64,000 bases of DNA from Caballeronia sordidicola. GTDB taxonomy: Bacteria; Pseudomonadota; Gammaproteobacteria; Burkholderiales; Burkholderiaceae. The notes below the pieces were generated by a model. The model had not been told where the DNA came from. It was given only the letters and a program-made list of their open reading frames with translations, and searched no databases. The position numbers and the translations under genes are program-made. The stretch spans positions 42,618-106,617 of the forward strand of contig NZ_MTHB01000111.1 in NCBI RefSeq assembly GCF_002220365.1. The letters run 5' to 3'. Shown here in pieces: positions 30,401-36,467 of this stretch (positions are counted from its first letter, which is position 1; every line of letters starts with the position of its first letter).

Positions 30401-30936
30401 TGCAGAACTACAACGGCACGTCTGTCGCCCTTGCGGGCTATGGTGGCATGGTGCGGCAGAGCTCGGGGGGATTGTTCCAATATCCTGTAACTGATTCAAC
30501 TGCTGACAACAAGGCAATGCAGGCCGCAATGGAGGCTCAGCGCCCCGGGTCAGTTGATTATTTGACGGTACAAGGTGGCGGACTCGGGGTCGGCGGCGCA
30601 TTAACTGTCAATCTTCATAACGGCAACGTTTACTTGTCGGGTTCTGGTTCGGTGCCTGTCGTGCCAGGGGCGTCAATTGTTGGCGGTATGGTCGCGTCCA
30701 ACCCGGGATTGCCTACGGGACAGAAAGGAAGCAACACCGACGATTTTTTGGCGGGCGCATCTGTTGGAGGCGGTGTGTGCGCATTCGGTGTCTGCGGGGG
30801 CGTGAACCACGGAATTGGTGGTGACACCGCCTTCGAGGTAGGCGTAGGTACCGGTGGGATAACCAAGGCGCCTAATCTGAGTGGGTATGGCGGCACAGGA
30901 TACGGCAATCGTATTGGCAAAATACCTGGGTATTGA
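21403..30936 (+). CDS. cdiA: CdiA/BcpA: two-partner-secreted contact-dependent inhibition toxin filament
   Basis: This 3177-aa surface protein delivers its C-terminal toxin into neighbouring cells. It has an extended signal peptide region (MNKNNYRLVFSRLRNMLVAV, then hydrophobic FATLALLGLLPSWSGA to about 69) and a TPS secretion domain at about 70-330 (GVSMNTYGRFDV, NGNPNF). About 2000 residues of haemagglutinin beta-helix repeats follow, rich in 'SLDNTGG'-like units, with internal near-duplicates (for example residues about 530-690 and 760-920), then FHA-2 type repeats. The pre-toxin region ends in a Gly/Ala-rich segment. The variable CT starts at about 2930 at DRFNRQLHPDE, equivalent to the Burkholderia LYN junction. 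The CT has an entry-like domain with two conserved Cys, then a Gly-rich toxin (VGGGVCAFGVCGGVNHG) I cannot assign. CdiB is at 36739. Confidence 0.92.
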   Translation: MNKNNYRLVFSRLRNMLVAVEETAAATGKDAAQSSVRSKKSLSVIFTLRQIAFATLALLGLLPSWSGAQIVAGGAHAPGVIATQNGLPQVNINRPSGAGVSMNTYGRFDVQKNGAILNNSPTIVQTQQAGMINGNPNFGPGQSARVIVNQVNSNAASQINGRVEVAGQRAEVVIANGSGISVNGGGFINTSRAVLTTGTPNFAPDGSLSGFNVTRGTISVQGAGLNAADIDQVDLIARAVQANAAIYAKNLNVVTGANSIDHDTLNATPIAGDGPAPGVSIDVSQLGGMYANRIVLVGTENGVGVSTNGVLAAQSGDLTLTTQGKLILAGQTNASGNLVLSVRDGIDNSGTAYAQQNVTANTLGALTNGGVLAAQQNTSVNAGSVASTGTLGAGVNSDGTIANAGDLSVLASGALTATGKNEGGGNTNIAGASINLAGSNTSANGMLALSANGGDLNLSGATTTAGGALIANTAGTLVNDGGNLSGESLQVAAANVSNRNGQLVSGSTLNVSAASDLSNQGGTMQSAGALAVNAGSLDNTGGRIVSLNGDGITLTTTSALVNGNGGSIGTNGVLDLSASTLSNQGQLSAATNATVRAQAIDNRAGSIVAGNVLNVTSTGALNNRSGTLSGTATTVSGSSIDNTNGDIDGDSLALLASGDLVNRGGKLTQYGTANQTIQAGGALDNTEGTIASNASNLMLNAQSITNDHGTIQHAGTGALSLKTAGAVSNVSGNVLSNGALAIQSEGAVDNQWGTAQAAHRVTLSGSSLDNTGGRIVSLNGDGMRVTTQGALVNGTGGTIGTNGALDLDAGTLVNQWQISAAKDATVHAQSIDNHAGSITAGGGLNASSNGALNNQSGTLSGAGTTVSAGSIDNTNGAIDGDALALSISGDLVNRDGALTQYGTTDQTIQVGGALDNTSGTFATNANNLSVSAQSITNDHGTIQHAGTGALSLNAVDVMSNVGGSAQTNGTLAVKAASLDNTSGTLLAMQAAQVNAVSGIVNRDGSLYGGNGLALSTQGDIDNTRGSTQSSGDLSVNAGGTITNAQGTISANGAHGTTNVTATSIDNSGAKLTNAGDGATTISASDVMNTSGTLGGNGDVTVNAQTLENDAGANLVAGGAANLNVTQWLNNAGGTLFGGTALNLNQVNAAVINDGGAMLGGLDVSVNVASMSNTGGAIRANRDIAVSGAVSGDGDMIAGRDLALDVTGDYTNDAANNLHADGDMRVSATGTLTNTGTLSANGALMASGANVVNMADGNINSSSTTINATNTITNTGRIEGDTVTTNSATLANTGAIIGNDVTLNAADMANTGAAAVIAGANSVHLYTSDTVTNADGALIYSLGNLEIAKDGTRDASGMLANQTGTLTNRAASIEAEGDIDIAARTLNNVRTGVVTEAGTPQNAGSTTLTLWTAGLSAGSMGYYYSLLYSGWRWSDGAIGTGVIGHLMMPITVQVPASQVTNLDTYAQTFSLTTPLTDDYRFTALAEEVQTRTITNNPVQYYQSLTDNGNGTYSVTFWPDFDPNKNIRPDQVRVNDALGNDNHDYVEMQHTTQTTTTTDQLVSAGNAATIQAQCAIRINADHGSINNGSSTMAAGGDLVRRAIGGSVDDTGTVLQQTSIETAMSDWYWHQKTGGDNDYKTNVSDGISQTTTTVDALPAIATSNQTVQTDAQTISINSVNRQGQTVNGSGVTGGSADGTQLGGISGQSSSASVSGTQTGSVSGQRSNPQTVGGASGGIANLKLPVSGLYTYNTAPDATYLVVTDPRFTQYSNFISSDYMLGQLGLDPSKTEKRLGDGLYEQTLIRNQITQLTGRTFLTGYASNLDEYTALMNSGVAYAKEFGLQPGLALTPAQMQQLTTDMVWLVSQDATLPDGSHQTVLAPQLYLAQSSTVDLTHSGALVAGNAVNLNASGDVTNSGHVSSNLATTIIGNSVVNSGVIGSSGMTAVVAVQDVRNTSGRIGGGDVVVQAGRDVINETQTYGVSKDFRSDSLDARVTGTGIDAIGTISATGNAAVIAGRDVNLNGALIQSGGDAAIATGRDLNLGTTTLIATRDVHTRDALNGSHDEATQNLGSAIVAGGSLATVSGRDTTLTDATVRANGDATIIAGGNLSVTAAKDTQTHNEQSMGGKQAQHISSSYDEAIQGSNVSAGGNVTLAAGQNGGGNLAVLGSTVATDAGGGGVKLVSTGDVTIGSVSETHDARSWSHNEHTGFLSKETVNDAASSHQVIANGSTVSGDTITGAAGHDMAISGSTVAATHDVTLAAGNNLTINTTQDTSDSSTFHEEKKSGFGTSGGIGISYGKVDQKDTTHDSSVLQNGSLIGSTNGSVNLSAGAGLHVTGSDIIAAQNVTGTGSNVTVDAATGTAHQDETHEVSKSGFTLALKAPVLDALSNTVDQARGVNRSQDDRAAALHGMAVASGAIDAYGAAGPALADIASGKKPEGKIELSYGSSHSKDTFIEDSVTSRGSNISAGATAAFVATGNGTPGSGNVTIAGSDVNANNVILAAKNQVNLVNTTDTDSTRSMNQSSSASVGISYGTQGFGVDASGSKAQGNGNNDAAMQNNTHVTAANSATIISGGDTNIIGANVSGKQVNADIGGNLNIASVQDTMTTAAHQESTGGGFAISQGGGSASFSHTNANANGSYAGVEEQAGIRAGSDGFNISVKGNTGLRGAVIASDADASKNNLSTGTLTFSDIQNQSSYDAHSGGFSAGVTTGDGGANYSTHGNASGKNAGGGSPMLSQDDSGSDSATTRSGISAGTISVTDAAHQTQDIASLNRDTSNTNGTVAKLPDVNNLLDRQADMMAAASAAGEAVSRRIGDFAKSKYDEAQANGDQAGMDAWKEGGTARAEMQAAGAALVTGLAGGNALGGAAGAGIASIAAGKLNDLSGAIAGSNPTGSSDMNTALGNIVANVVATGAGAAVGGNAGAFEGYNVDRFNRQLHPDENQAIKNLANGDADKDHRLEAAGCALVHCAAEFAPGTTDYAKYSALEAEGAGYTTEQAQLQNYNGTSVALAGYGGMVRQSSGGLFQYPVTDSTADNKAMQAAMEAQRPGSVDYLTVQGGGLGVGGALTVNLHNGNVYLSGSGSVPVVPGASIVGGMVASNPGLPTGQKGSNTDDFLAGASVGGGVCAFGVCGGVNHGIGGDTAFEVGVGTGGITKAPNLSGYGGTGYGNRIGKIPGY

Positions 30937-30950
30937 TTGGAGCGTATTAC

Positions 30951-31391
30951 ATGCGAAATCTAAAGTTCTGGATTGGTGGGCTGCTTGTGCTGGCATTTGG
31001 ATACATCTTCTTTCACGACGTACTGCTCAAAAACCCAACCGATGTGTCGCGCAAGTTTGATTTGATGAAGTCTGACATGGACTACATGCTCGGGATGGGT
31101 GGGAAGGTGGTATTCCGAAAAGACTTGGATCGCGGAAGCGTAGCGTCCCTGACGCGAAACATCAGTGCTGACTCATGGACGGATCAATTATTTGACAGAT
31201 ATCAGATGGCGCTTGAGGGCCGAGGATGGAAAGCCAGGCAGCACACCGACAACGAAAAATGGGAGGCATGCAAACTCGGAGCGCTAGCAACGCTCGACAC
31301 TAAGTCAGAACTCTTCCCGGCGCTTTCCACCAACACGTATGGAGTCCGCTTTGAGTACAGCGCCGGAACGATTGGGGAGTGTGGCCCTTGA
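30951..31391 (+). CDS. cdiI: Putative cognate immunity protein CdiI (membrane-anchored)
   Basis: This 146-aa protein starts MRNLKFWIGGLLVLAFGYIF, a single N-terminal membrane segment, followed by a soluble domain with three cysteines. It begins 14 nt after the cdiA stop with GGAG before its ATG, the canonical immunity position. Base composition is visibly richer in A+T than cdiA. No family is recognised. An inner-membrane-anchored immunity protein would fit a toxin acting at the membrane or periplasmic face. Assignment rests on position. Confidence 0.7.
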   Translation: MRNLKFWIGGLLVLAFGYIFFHDVLLKNPTDVSRKFDLMKSDMDYMLGMGGKVVFRKDLDRGSVASLTRNISADSWTDQLFDRYQMALEGRGWKARQHTDNEKWEACKLGALATLDTKSELFPALSTNTYGVRFEYSAGTIGECGP

Positions 31392-32238
31392 GCGATAGCA
31401 CTTTTGATAACCAAGCCTACACAGATCGGTTCAACCGGCAACTTCATCCGGAAGAACGCCAGTGGGCCACTGACAACGCAAGCAAATTCGCGCAGTTCTA
31501 TAAGGACCAGACGGGACAGACGATCACGGCAGATCAGGCGCAGCAGATGCTGCTCGCCAACGGCTATCGCCTGGTGGACGCAGCGGCAAGCAAGGGACCG
31601 GGCGGCGATGTAACGGCAGTGCAGTTCATCAGCGAAAACGCCAGCGGCATGTTCCGTGCAGCTTCGGCTGAGTACAACAGCCCGTTCCTCTATGGAAATG
31701 CTGATCGCTCGCTGTCGCCCGAGCAACAAGCGTTGCCAGGAGCTACACCCCATCCTGCGGTTGGCATTGCAGCTGGTGGAGCACTTGCGATGTTTGCGGT
31801 CGGAGCGTATGCGCCGGTAGTTGCGACTGGATGGGCTATCAACTCGGCATATGACTTTGGCGGCGACACCATAGCTTATCTAACCCACCTGAGTAATGGC
31901 GCGCCCGATATCTCGAAGTCGCTGACCGTCGGCGCTGTTGCTGGCATCGCGGGTCCGTTCGCACTTCCACTGAATACGCTTGGCGGTGGTCTGGGCTCGA
32001 AAATAGTGGTTGGAACATACAACGGCATTTTGAACGGGACGGCAGCATTCGGCGGAAACGCTGTCGCGACTCCTTCAAACGACCCATCACCCAATGCTGC
32101 GACCGGCGCAGCTTCCTATGGCATCGGTACGGCTGCGCAGACTTTGATGCCGGGTGGGGCGGCAACATTGCGAACCATATTATTCAGGTCTTGTCTGGCC
32201 CGACTCAAACAGCAATTCAAAATTCAGGTAAGAAGTGA
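31379..32238 (+). pseudogene. Orphan CdiA C-terminal toxin module 1, with a 1-nt frameshift
   Basis: Starting about 20 nt after the cdiI stop, the frame reads NQAYTDRFNRQLHPEERQW, the same junction as the main CdiA CT, but with no secretion domain or dedicated start. The toxin part (GGALAMFAVGAYAPVV; FGGDTIAYLTHLSNG; GTYNGILNGTAAFG) is homologous to module 2. Near 32156-32159 (GGGG) the similarity leaves this frame and resumes in the next as GGNIANHIIQVLSGP ending in GKK and TGA at 32236-32238, matching module 2's GNFLNNVIQGLSGP ... SKK end. One G is apparently missing. Hydrophobic segments suggest a membrane-acting toxin. Confidence 0.72.
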
Positions 32239-32240
32239 CT

Positions 32241-32636
32241 ATGAAAATTTTGGTTAATCCATTTGATTTGATCGGACGCGGTGGTTCGGATATGGCTGCG
32301 GGAGTGCTATTTCTCGTTGTCTATTCAGTTCTGGTTTTGTTGGTCCTTCTGTCTGCGCGGCGTATTCTCGGTTTTGGCGCGCGAGAAAAGAGAAAAGTAA
32401 TTGGACGCGTGGTGCGAAGGTATTCACTTCCTGAGCATAGGGAATGGCAAGGGAAGGCATATGTGAAAATTCCAGAAAAACAGATGCTAGAAATTGATGT
32501 TGCTGGTCAACATCTGCACTACGCTCCGGTGCAGTGGAAATATGATCGTGTGAAGGACGGTGACGCAATTGACGTACTTATTCAGACTGATCGACTTGAT
32601 CAAGAGGTACGGATCTGTGATGTGGGTCCATTCTAG
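32241..32636 (+). CDS. Putative immunity protein of orphan module 1
   Basis: This 131-aa protein starts MKILVNPFDLIGRGGSD two nt after the corrected module 1 stop. It has one clear membrane segment (GVLFLVVYSVLVLLVLLSA, about 22-40) and a charged, probably cytoplasmic domain. The low GC content contrasts with the surrounding cdiA-like DNA. No family is recognised; the role is inferred from its place directly after a toxin module. Confidence 0.65.
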   Translation: MKILVNPFDLIGRGGSDMAAGVLFLVVYSVLVLLVLLSARRILGFGAREKRKVIGRVVRRYSLPEHREWQGKAYVKIPEKQMLEIDVAGQHLHYAPVQWKYDRVKDGDAIDVLIQTDRLDQEVRICDVGPF

Positions 32637-32659
32637 TTATGGCGGGGTGCCGGGCAGAC

Positions 32660-34412
32660 CAGAACAATACGCATGTGACGGCGGCGAACTCAGCGACGAT
32701 CATCTCGGGGGGGCGACACCAACATCATCGGCGCGAACGTGAGCGGCAAACAGGTGAACGCCGACATCGGCGGCAATCTGAACATCGCGAGCGTGCAGGA
32801 CACCATGACAACTGCCGCGCATCAGGAAAGCACAGGCGGCGGATTCGCCATCAGTCAGGGTGGTGGTAGTGCGAGTTTCAGCCACACAAACGCGAATGCG
32901 AACGGCAGCTATGCGGGCGTTGAAGAACAGGCGGGCATTCGTGCGGGCAGCGACGGCTTCAATATCAGCGTCAAGGGGAACACGGACTTGCACGGTGCAG
33001 TTATCGCAAGCGATGCTGATGCCTGGAAGAACACGCTCACCACCGGCACGCTCTCCTTCTCCGATATCGCGAACAGTTCGAGCTACGATGCAAAAAGCAG
33101 CGGCTTCTCGGCGGGTGCGTCGCTGGGGTTGCCGGACAAGGTGACAGGACCATCGTCGGTGCCGAACTCGGGGGGTATTACGCCGTCTTTGAGTCAGCAC
33201 GACAGCGGCAGCGACGGTGCAACCACGAAGAGCGCAATCAGCGCGGGCACGATCAACGTCACGGATTCGGCGAACCAGACGCAAGATGTGGCCACGCTGA
33301 GCCGCGATACATCGAACACGAATGGCACGGTCGCGAAGACACCGGACGTGAACAACCTTCTGGATAAACAGGCCGACATGATGTCTGCGGCGAGCGCCGC
33401 AGGTCAGGCGGTGGCGCAGCGCATCGGCGACTATGCACAGTCGAAGTACGACGAGGCAAAAGTCAACGGCGATCAGGCCGGCATGGATTCGTGGCGCGAC
33501 GGCGGCAGTTCCAGAGCCGAGATGCAAGCGGCGGGCGCAGCCGTGGTCGCAGGTCTGGGAGGTGGCGCAGGAACGGCGGTGGCAGGCGCGGTGGGCGCAG
33601 GCGCGGCCTCACTCGCAGCCGGTAAGTTAAACGGCCTGAGTGACGCAATAGCGGGCGCGAGTCCGACCGGAAACGCGGAGATGGACAAGGCGCTGGGTAA
33701 CATCGTCGCGAACGCGGTCGCAACCGGAGCGGGATATGTTGCTGGAAACGCTGGCGCGTTCGAAGCGGGTAATGTGGACTTGTATAACCGGACAGCTCAC
33801 GAGGACACGAACGAGAAGAAGCCGACGGATCTGGTTGCGCAAGTCTGCCCGGCGGGTGCGCAGTGCAGCGATGCGACGCTGAACGCGGCGATTCTCGCGC
33901 AGGGTATGAATGCGGATGCGGCGTCGGCAAACCTGCAGACGATCGGCGCCTATGGAGCACCCGCTGCGGCACTTGCGCTGATCGGGCCGGAAGCGGTGGC
34001 CGCAGCCATTCTTGCTGGAGGGTTCGACTATGAAGGAGATGCGGTAAGTTATGCGGTGGAGTTGTCGAAGGATAAGCCGGATTTTACGAAGTCATATATC
34101 ACAGGCATAGTAAATGGCGCGATGTACCCATTTGCTATGGCTGATGGTGCTATAGCTGCGATGGGGACAGCGGGCAAGGTTGCGGCGAATACGTACAACG
34201 CGGGGGTTGCCGGCGTAACTGCATTTGGGTCGGCGGCGATAACTCATCAATCGAGTCCAGATGCATCTGCTGGCTTCGGTGCAGGGGCTGCTGGTTTAGG
34301 AGGAGCCGTCAAGACCCTGTTTCCAGGACCAATGGGTAACTTCCTAAACAACGTAATCCAAGGTTTGAGTGGTCCATTCCAAAACGCGGTGACCCCGCCA
34401 AGTAAAAAATGA
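32660..34412 (+). pseudogene. Orphan CdiA C-terminal module 2 carrying a duplicated FHA/pre-toxin segment
   Basis: From 32661 the sequence repeats cdiA from 29072 (offset 3589-3590), nearly identical for about 320 nt and then diverging while remaining alignable through the pre-toxin region. A 7-G run at 32707-32713, against 6 G in cdiA at 29118-29123, breaks the frame, so the open frame runs only from about 32739 (557 codons). The junction reads NVDLYNRTAHEDT, an LYN-type motif. The toxin part (YGAPAAALALIGPEAVAAAI; GAMYPFAMADGAIAAM; ending PPSKK) is hydrophobic and homologous to module 1. Without a secretion domain it is not deliverable unless recombined onto cdiA. Confidence 0.78.
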
Positions 34413-34660
34413 ATATGGAATTAAAGCTTCGCTCACTCGTTAAACGAGCTCTTATAGCTTATTCAGGCGCCGTGGGAATCGTCGTCTTTGCACTTGCGAT
34501 CTCGGTATCTCGAGGAGCAGGGGTGAAACCTCTTCTGGTCCTGCTACCGCTGTTTGTTATTCTGTTTGGGGGTATAACCTACCAGCTTCTTAAAGAGTTG
34601 AGAGACCTAAAGCGGCAGCGCCTTGAGTCTGCGAGTTGTTCCGCGACAGAAGAGCACTGA
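34409..34660 (+). CDS. Putative immunity protein of orphan module 2
   Basis: This 83-aa protein's ATG overlaps the module 2 stop by 4 nt (ATGA), so the two are translationally coupled. It has two hydrophobic helices (ALIAYSGAVGIVVFALAISV and PLLVLLPLFVILFGGITYQL) and a basic C-terminal tail. It is a likely inner-membrane immunity protein; no family is recognised. A strong terminator follows at once. Confidence 0.65.
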   Translation: MNMELKLRSLVKRALIAYSGAVGIVVFALAISVSRGAGVKPLLVLLPLFVILFGGITYQLLKELRDLKRQRLESASCSATEEH

Positions 34661-34691
34661 CAACAAACCCAGCCTTGCGCTGGGTTTGTTG
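34661..34691. terminator. Strong convergent terminator between immunity 2 and symE
   Basis: CAACAAACCCAGC (34661-34673) pairs perfectly with GCTGGGTTTGTTG (34679-34691) around CTTGC, a 13-bp stem with A/T-rich outer pairs. It can serve the plus-strand module 2 unit and the minus-strand symE. Confidence 0.85.
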
Positions 34692-34704
34692 TTTCTGGAG
34701 TCGT

Positions 34705-34932
34705 TCAAGCTGGCGTAATAACGAGCCTGCCCTCTTCGACATGAACACAAACGCGGCTATGGGGTTTAAAACCAGCTTGCTCGAGCCATCTGCCCATAAG
34801 CCGAATACGCGGGATAGGCCGTTGCCTGGGCGGTGTCCGATGCTGCGGGTAGTCGGTCCGCCGCGTGGCGCTCTCGCAGGCCATAAAGCGTTCGGTAAAG
34901 GTCGAGCTTGATTTAAGATTGGCGTCAGCCAT
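34705..34932 (-). CDS. symE: SymE-family toxin-like protein
   Basis: This 75-aa protein has a C-terminal half (RLMGRWLEQAGFKPHSRVCV followed by HVEEGRLVITPA) that matches the AbrB/SpoVT-like fold of SymE, an SOS-associated RNA- or DNA-compacting toxin in E. coli. The N-terminal 35 residues are Ser/Thr/Arg-rich and variable. The ATG at 34932 has AGGAG six nt upstream; the longer frame to 35073 crosses into the XRE gene and is rejected. In E. coli the antisense RNA SymR overlaps the symE leader; here the ribosome site lies in a small hairpin. It sits with an XRE regulator inside the CDI module array. Confidence 0.75.
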   Translation of the reverse strand: MADANLKSSSTFTERFMACESATRRTDYPQHRTPPRQRPIPRIRLMGRWLEQAGFKPHSRVCVHVEEGRLVITPA

Positions 34933-34935
34933 GGT

Positions 34936-34954
34936 CAACTCCTGTAGTGAGTTG
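34936..34954 (-). promoter_or_regulatory. Hairpin covering the symE ribosome-binding site
   Basis: On the symE mRNA strand, CAACTC and GAGTTG pair across ACTACAG, and the GAG of the AGGAG ribosome site is in the 3' arm. This could limit SymE translation. The stem is only 6 bp, so the effect would be modest. Confidence 0.45.
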
Positions 34955-34964
34955 GTTGTGGTCA

Positions 34965-34998
34965 GCGGGCGATGAGTGTTCCACCACTCACCGCCCGC
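34965..34998 (-). terminator. Stem-loop between the XRE gene and symE
   Basis: GCGGGCGATGAGTG and CACTCACCGCCCGC pair with one mismatch or wobble over 14 positions around a 6-nt loop. It lies just 3' of the minus-strand XRE gene and could terminate or attenuate read-through into symE. There is no clear T tract. Confidence 0.55.
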
Positions 34999-35005
34999 GC
35001 TTCGT

Positions 35006-35362
35006 TTACTGCCTACCTGCTTCGTTTGCTCGCATAGAAAGCCGCCGCGCTTCGTGCTTGAGCAGCGTTCCATCGATCAATTCCTTGATGACATTACGCT
35101 CGTCGGCATCGAGCCGGGAGATCGCTTCGAAGCGCAACCGAAAGTCGTAATCCGGTCCGCGTTCCTGTTCATCGAAAAGCAGCACATCCGCACTGACCGA
35201 AAAGGCAATTGCGATACTGCGCAAGACATCAAGCGTCGGTTGCGAAGTACCTCCTTCGTAGCGCTTCATCTGCGATAAATGCACCCCGGCCAGATCGGTC
35301 AAAGCCTGTTGGGTGAGACTGCGTTGCTTGCGCAAAGCGGCTAGCCGTTTGGGGAAATCCAT
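35006..35362 (-). CDS. XRE-family helix-turn-helix regulator
   Basis: This 118-aa protein, MDFPKRLAALRKQRSLTQQA, has a Cro/C1-type HTH at about residues 4-58 (ALTDLAGVHLSQMKRYEGGT as recognition region) and a C-terminal helical part with a DEQERGPDYDF segment often seen in chromosomal XRE regulators of mobile regions. The ATG at 35362 is preferred to the 35392 start because the HTH normally begins within ten residues. It lies upstream of symE on the same strand and may control it or its own promoter. Confidence 0.8.
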   Translation of the reverse strand: MDFPKRLAALRKQRSLTQQALTDLAGVHLSQMKRYEGGTSQPTLDVLRSIAIAFSVSADVLLFDEQERGPDYDFRLRFEAISRLDADERNVIKELIDGTLLKHEARRLSMRANEAGRQ

Positions 35363-35493
35363 GGTCCACCACGTTAAAACTTGATGCGACATGGTACGTC
35401 CCCTTGTTTGGCAAGTCGCCTATATGGTCCATTAATAGCACCATGCAAGACCGATATATGCTACTTGACAGGTTTTTAGCCGAAGGACGTTTT

Positions 35494-35640
35494 ATGCCCC
35501 GAATCCCTGCTTCCGAGTTGGAGCGCTTGAAGCGCGAAGTGTCGCTGTTGCTGCTGATCGAGTCGCAGGAGCACGTGCTTAAAAAGCGCGGCCGGGACTG
35601 GGTGATGCGCTGTGTGTTCCACGAGGATAAAGATAGATAA
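35494..35640 (+). pseudogene. Truncated CHC2 zinc-finger primase-like fragment
   Basis: This 48-residue frame reads IPASELERLKREVSLLLLIE and then RDWVMRCVFHEDKDR, the start of a CHC2 zinc-finger domain of mobile-element primases. It stops within the finger, and the rest of the protein is absent. It is a relic of a mobile element inserted among the CDI modules. Confidence 0.6.
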
Positions 35641-35826
35641 CGAGTTCGCGAAGATCTGCGAGAACGCGGGCACCCACCCGGAGGTGGTGCTCAGTGCTTC
35701 ATGTGGGATGTGGCCATCGGGGGTGAAGGGCCAAGGCCGCAGACCAATCGCGACGTGATGGAGCAGTTGCGAGATTACGCGTGGGGTTACTTGCTGCGCG
35801 TGAACTTCCCTGAGCGGTACAAGTAA
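35637..35826 (+). pseudogene. Unrecognised decayed gene end
   Basis: One frame gives DNEFAKICENAGTHPEVVL. After a shift near 35690 another gives CFMWDVAIGGEGPRPQTN and continues to VMEQLRDYAWGYLLRVNFPE before a TAA at 35824. The two halves read as one natural protein with a frameshift. I do not recognise the family. It directly follows the primase fragment and is probably part of the same mobile debris. Confidence 0.4.
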
Positions 35827-36107
35827 GCGGTCATGGAAGCGGGCTGCGGTGTGCAGCGGCCCGGTTCCGCCGGGTTTGCCGTCGCGCTGCGCGCCGTCAA
35901 ACCCGGCGGCCTGATATTGCTTCGGCATGCGATGTTAATGAGATGGGTGAACGTGAACTTCTGGCAAACTCGCGCCCTAAGGACAAAACCGCGTCGGGGA
36001 AAAACTTGCAGGCTCAGATCCGTGTCAGCTGAAAACCGTTTGCAAAGCCTTGTTGCATCAGGAGAAAACCTGTATCGACAACGGAGGGCGTGTCGGGGTG
36101 TGGTGTT
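35827..36107. other. Non-coding junk between mobile debris and orphan module 3
   Basis: I see no supportable gene in these 281 nt. The DNA changes abruptly to CDI-like sequence at 36108, exactly at the RFNRQLHPDE codons, so the right boundary is a recombination joint. Confidence 0.4.
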
Positions 36108-36467
36108 CGCTTCAACCGGCAACTTCATCCTGATGAAAAGCAAGTAATCGCGGACAAAGCCGGCAGCGACAAAGCAGAAGCCAACAAGTTGACGAAAGCG
36201 GCGTGCATCGCGGTGAAATGTTGGGCGGAATATCCAATGGGCAGTGATGCATACAACACGAATTACGTGAGCCAACTTGATGCGTCGCAGCTTGGGGCAG
36301 AACTGACGTGGGTGGATCAGTTGAAGGAAGCGGGGTTGGGCGTGTCGAAGTTTGTTGCGCCTAGCGTGATTCCGTCAATGTTTGAGACAGTGGGCGCAAA
36401 CCTGACCTCCGAGACCGTTAGTGCTGGCGTCGGAAACATTCCCTCGTACCTACCGAAGAAAAAATGA
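36108..36467 (+). pseudogene. Orphan CdiA C-terminal module 3
   Basis: From 36108 the open frame reads RFNRQLHPDEKQVIADKAG and about 100 more residues, ending in PKKK. The part up to about residue 60 (LTKAACIAVKCWAEYPMGSDAY) is clearly homologous to the corresponding part of the main CdiA CT (LEAAGCALVHCAAEFAPGTTDY), including two cysteines and the AE-x-G-x-Y pattern. This marks a shared entry-type domain with a different, shorter toxin end (FVAPSVIPSMFETVGANLTS). The few codons before 36108 are unrelated, and no start with a ribosome site is evident. It is a displaced cassette, intact in frame. Confidence 0.7.

Noticed and set aside
34933..35073. Longer SymE start at 35073
   Set aside because: The extension overlaps the XRE gene and a stem-loop, while the ATG at 34932 has a perfect ribosome site.
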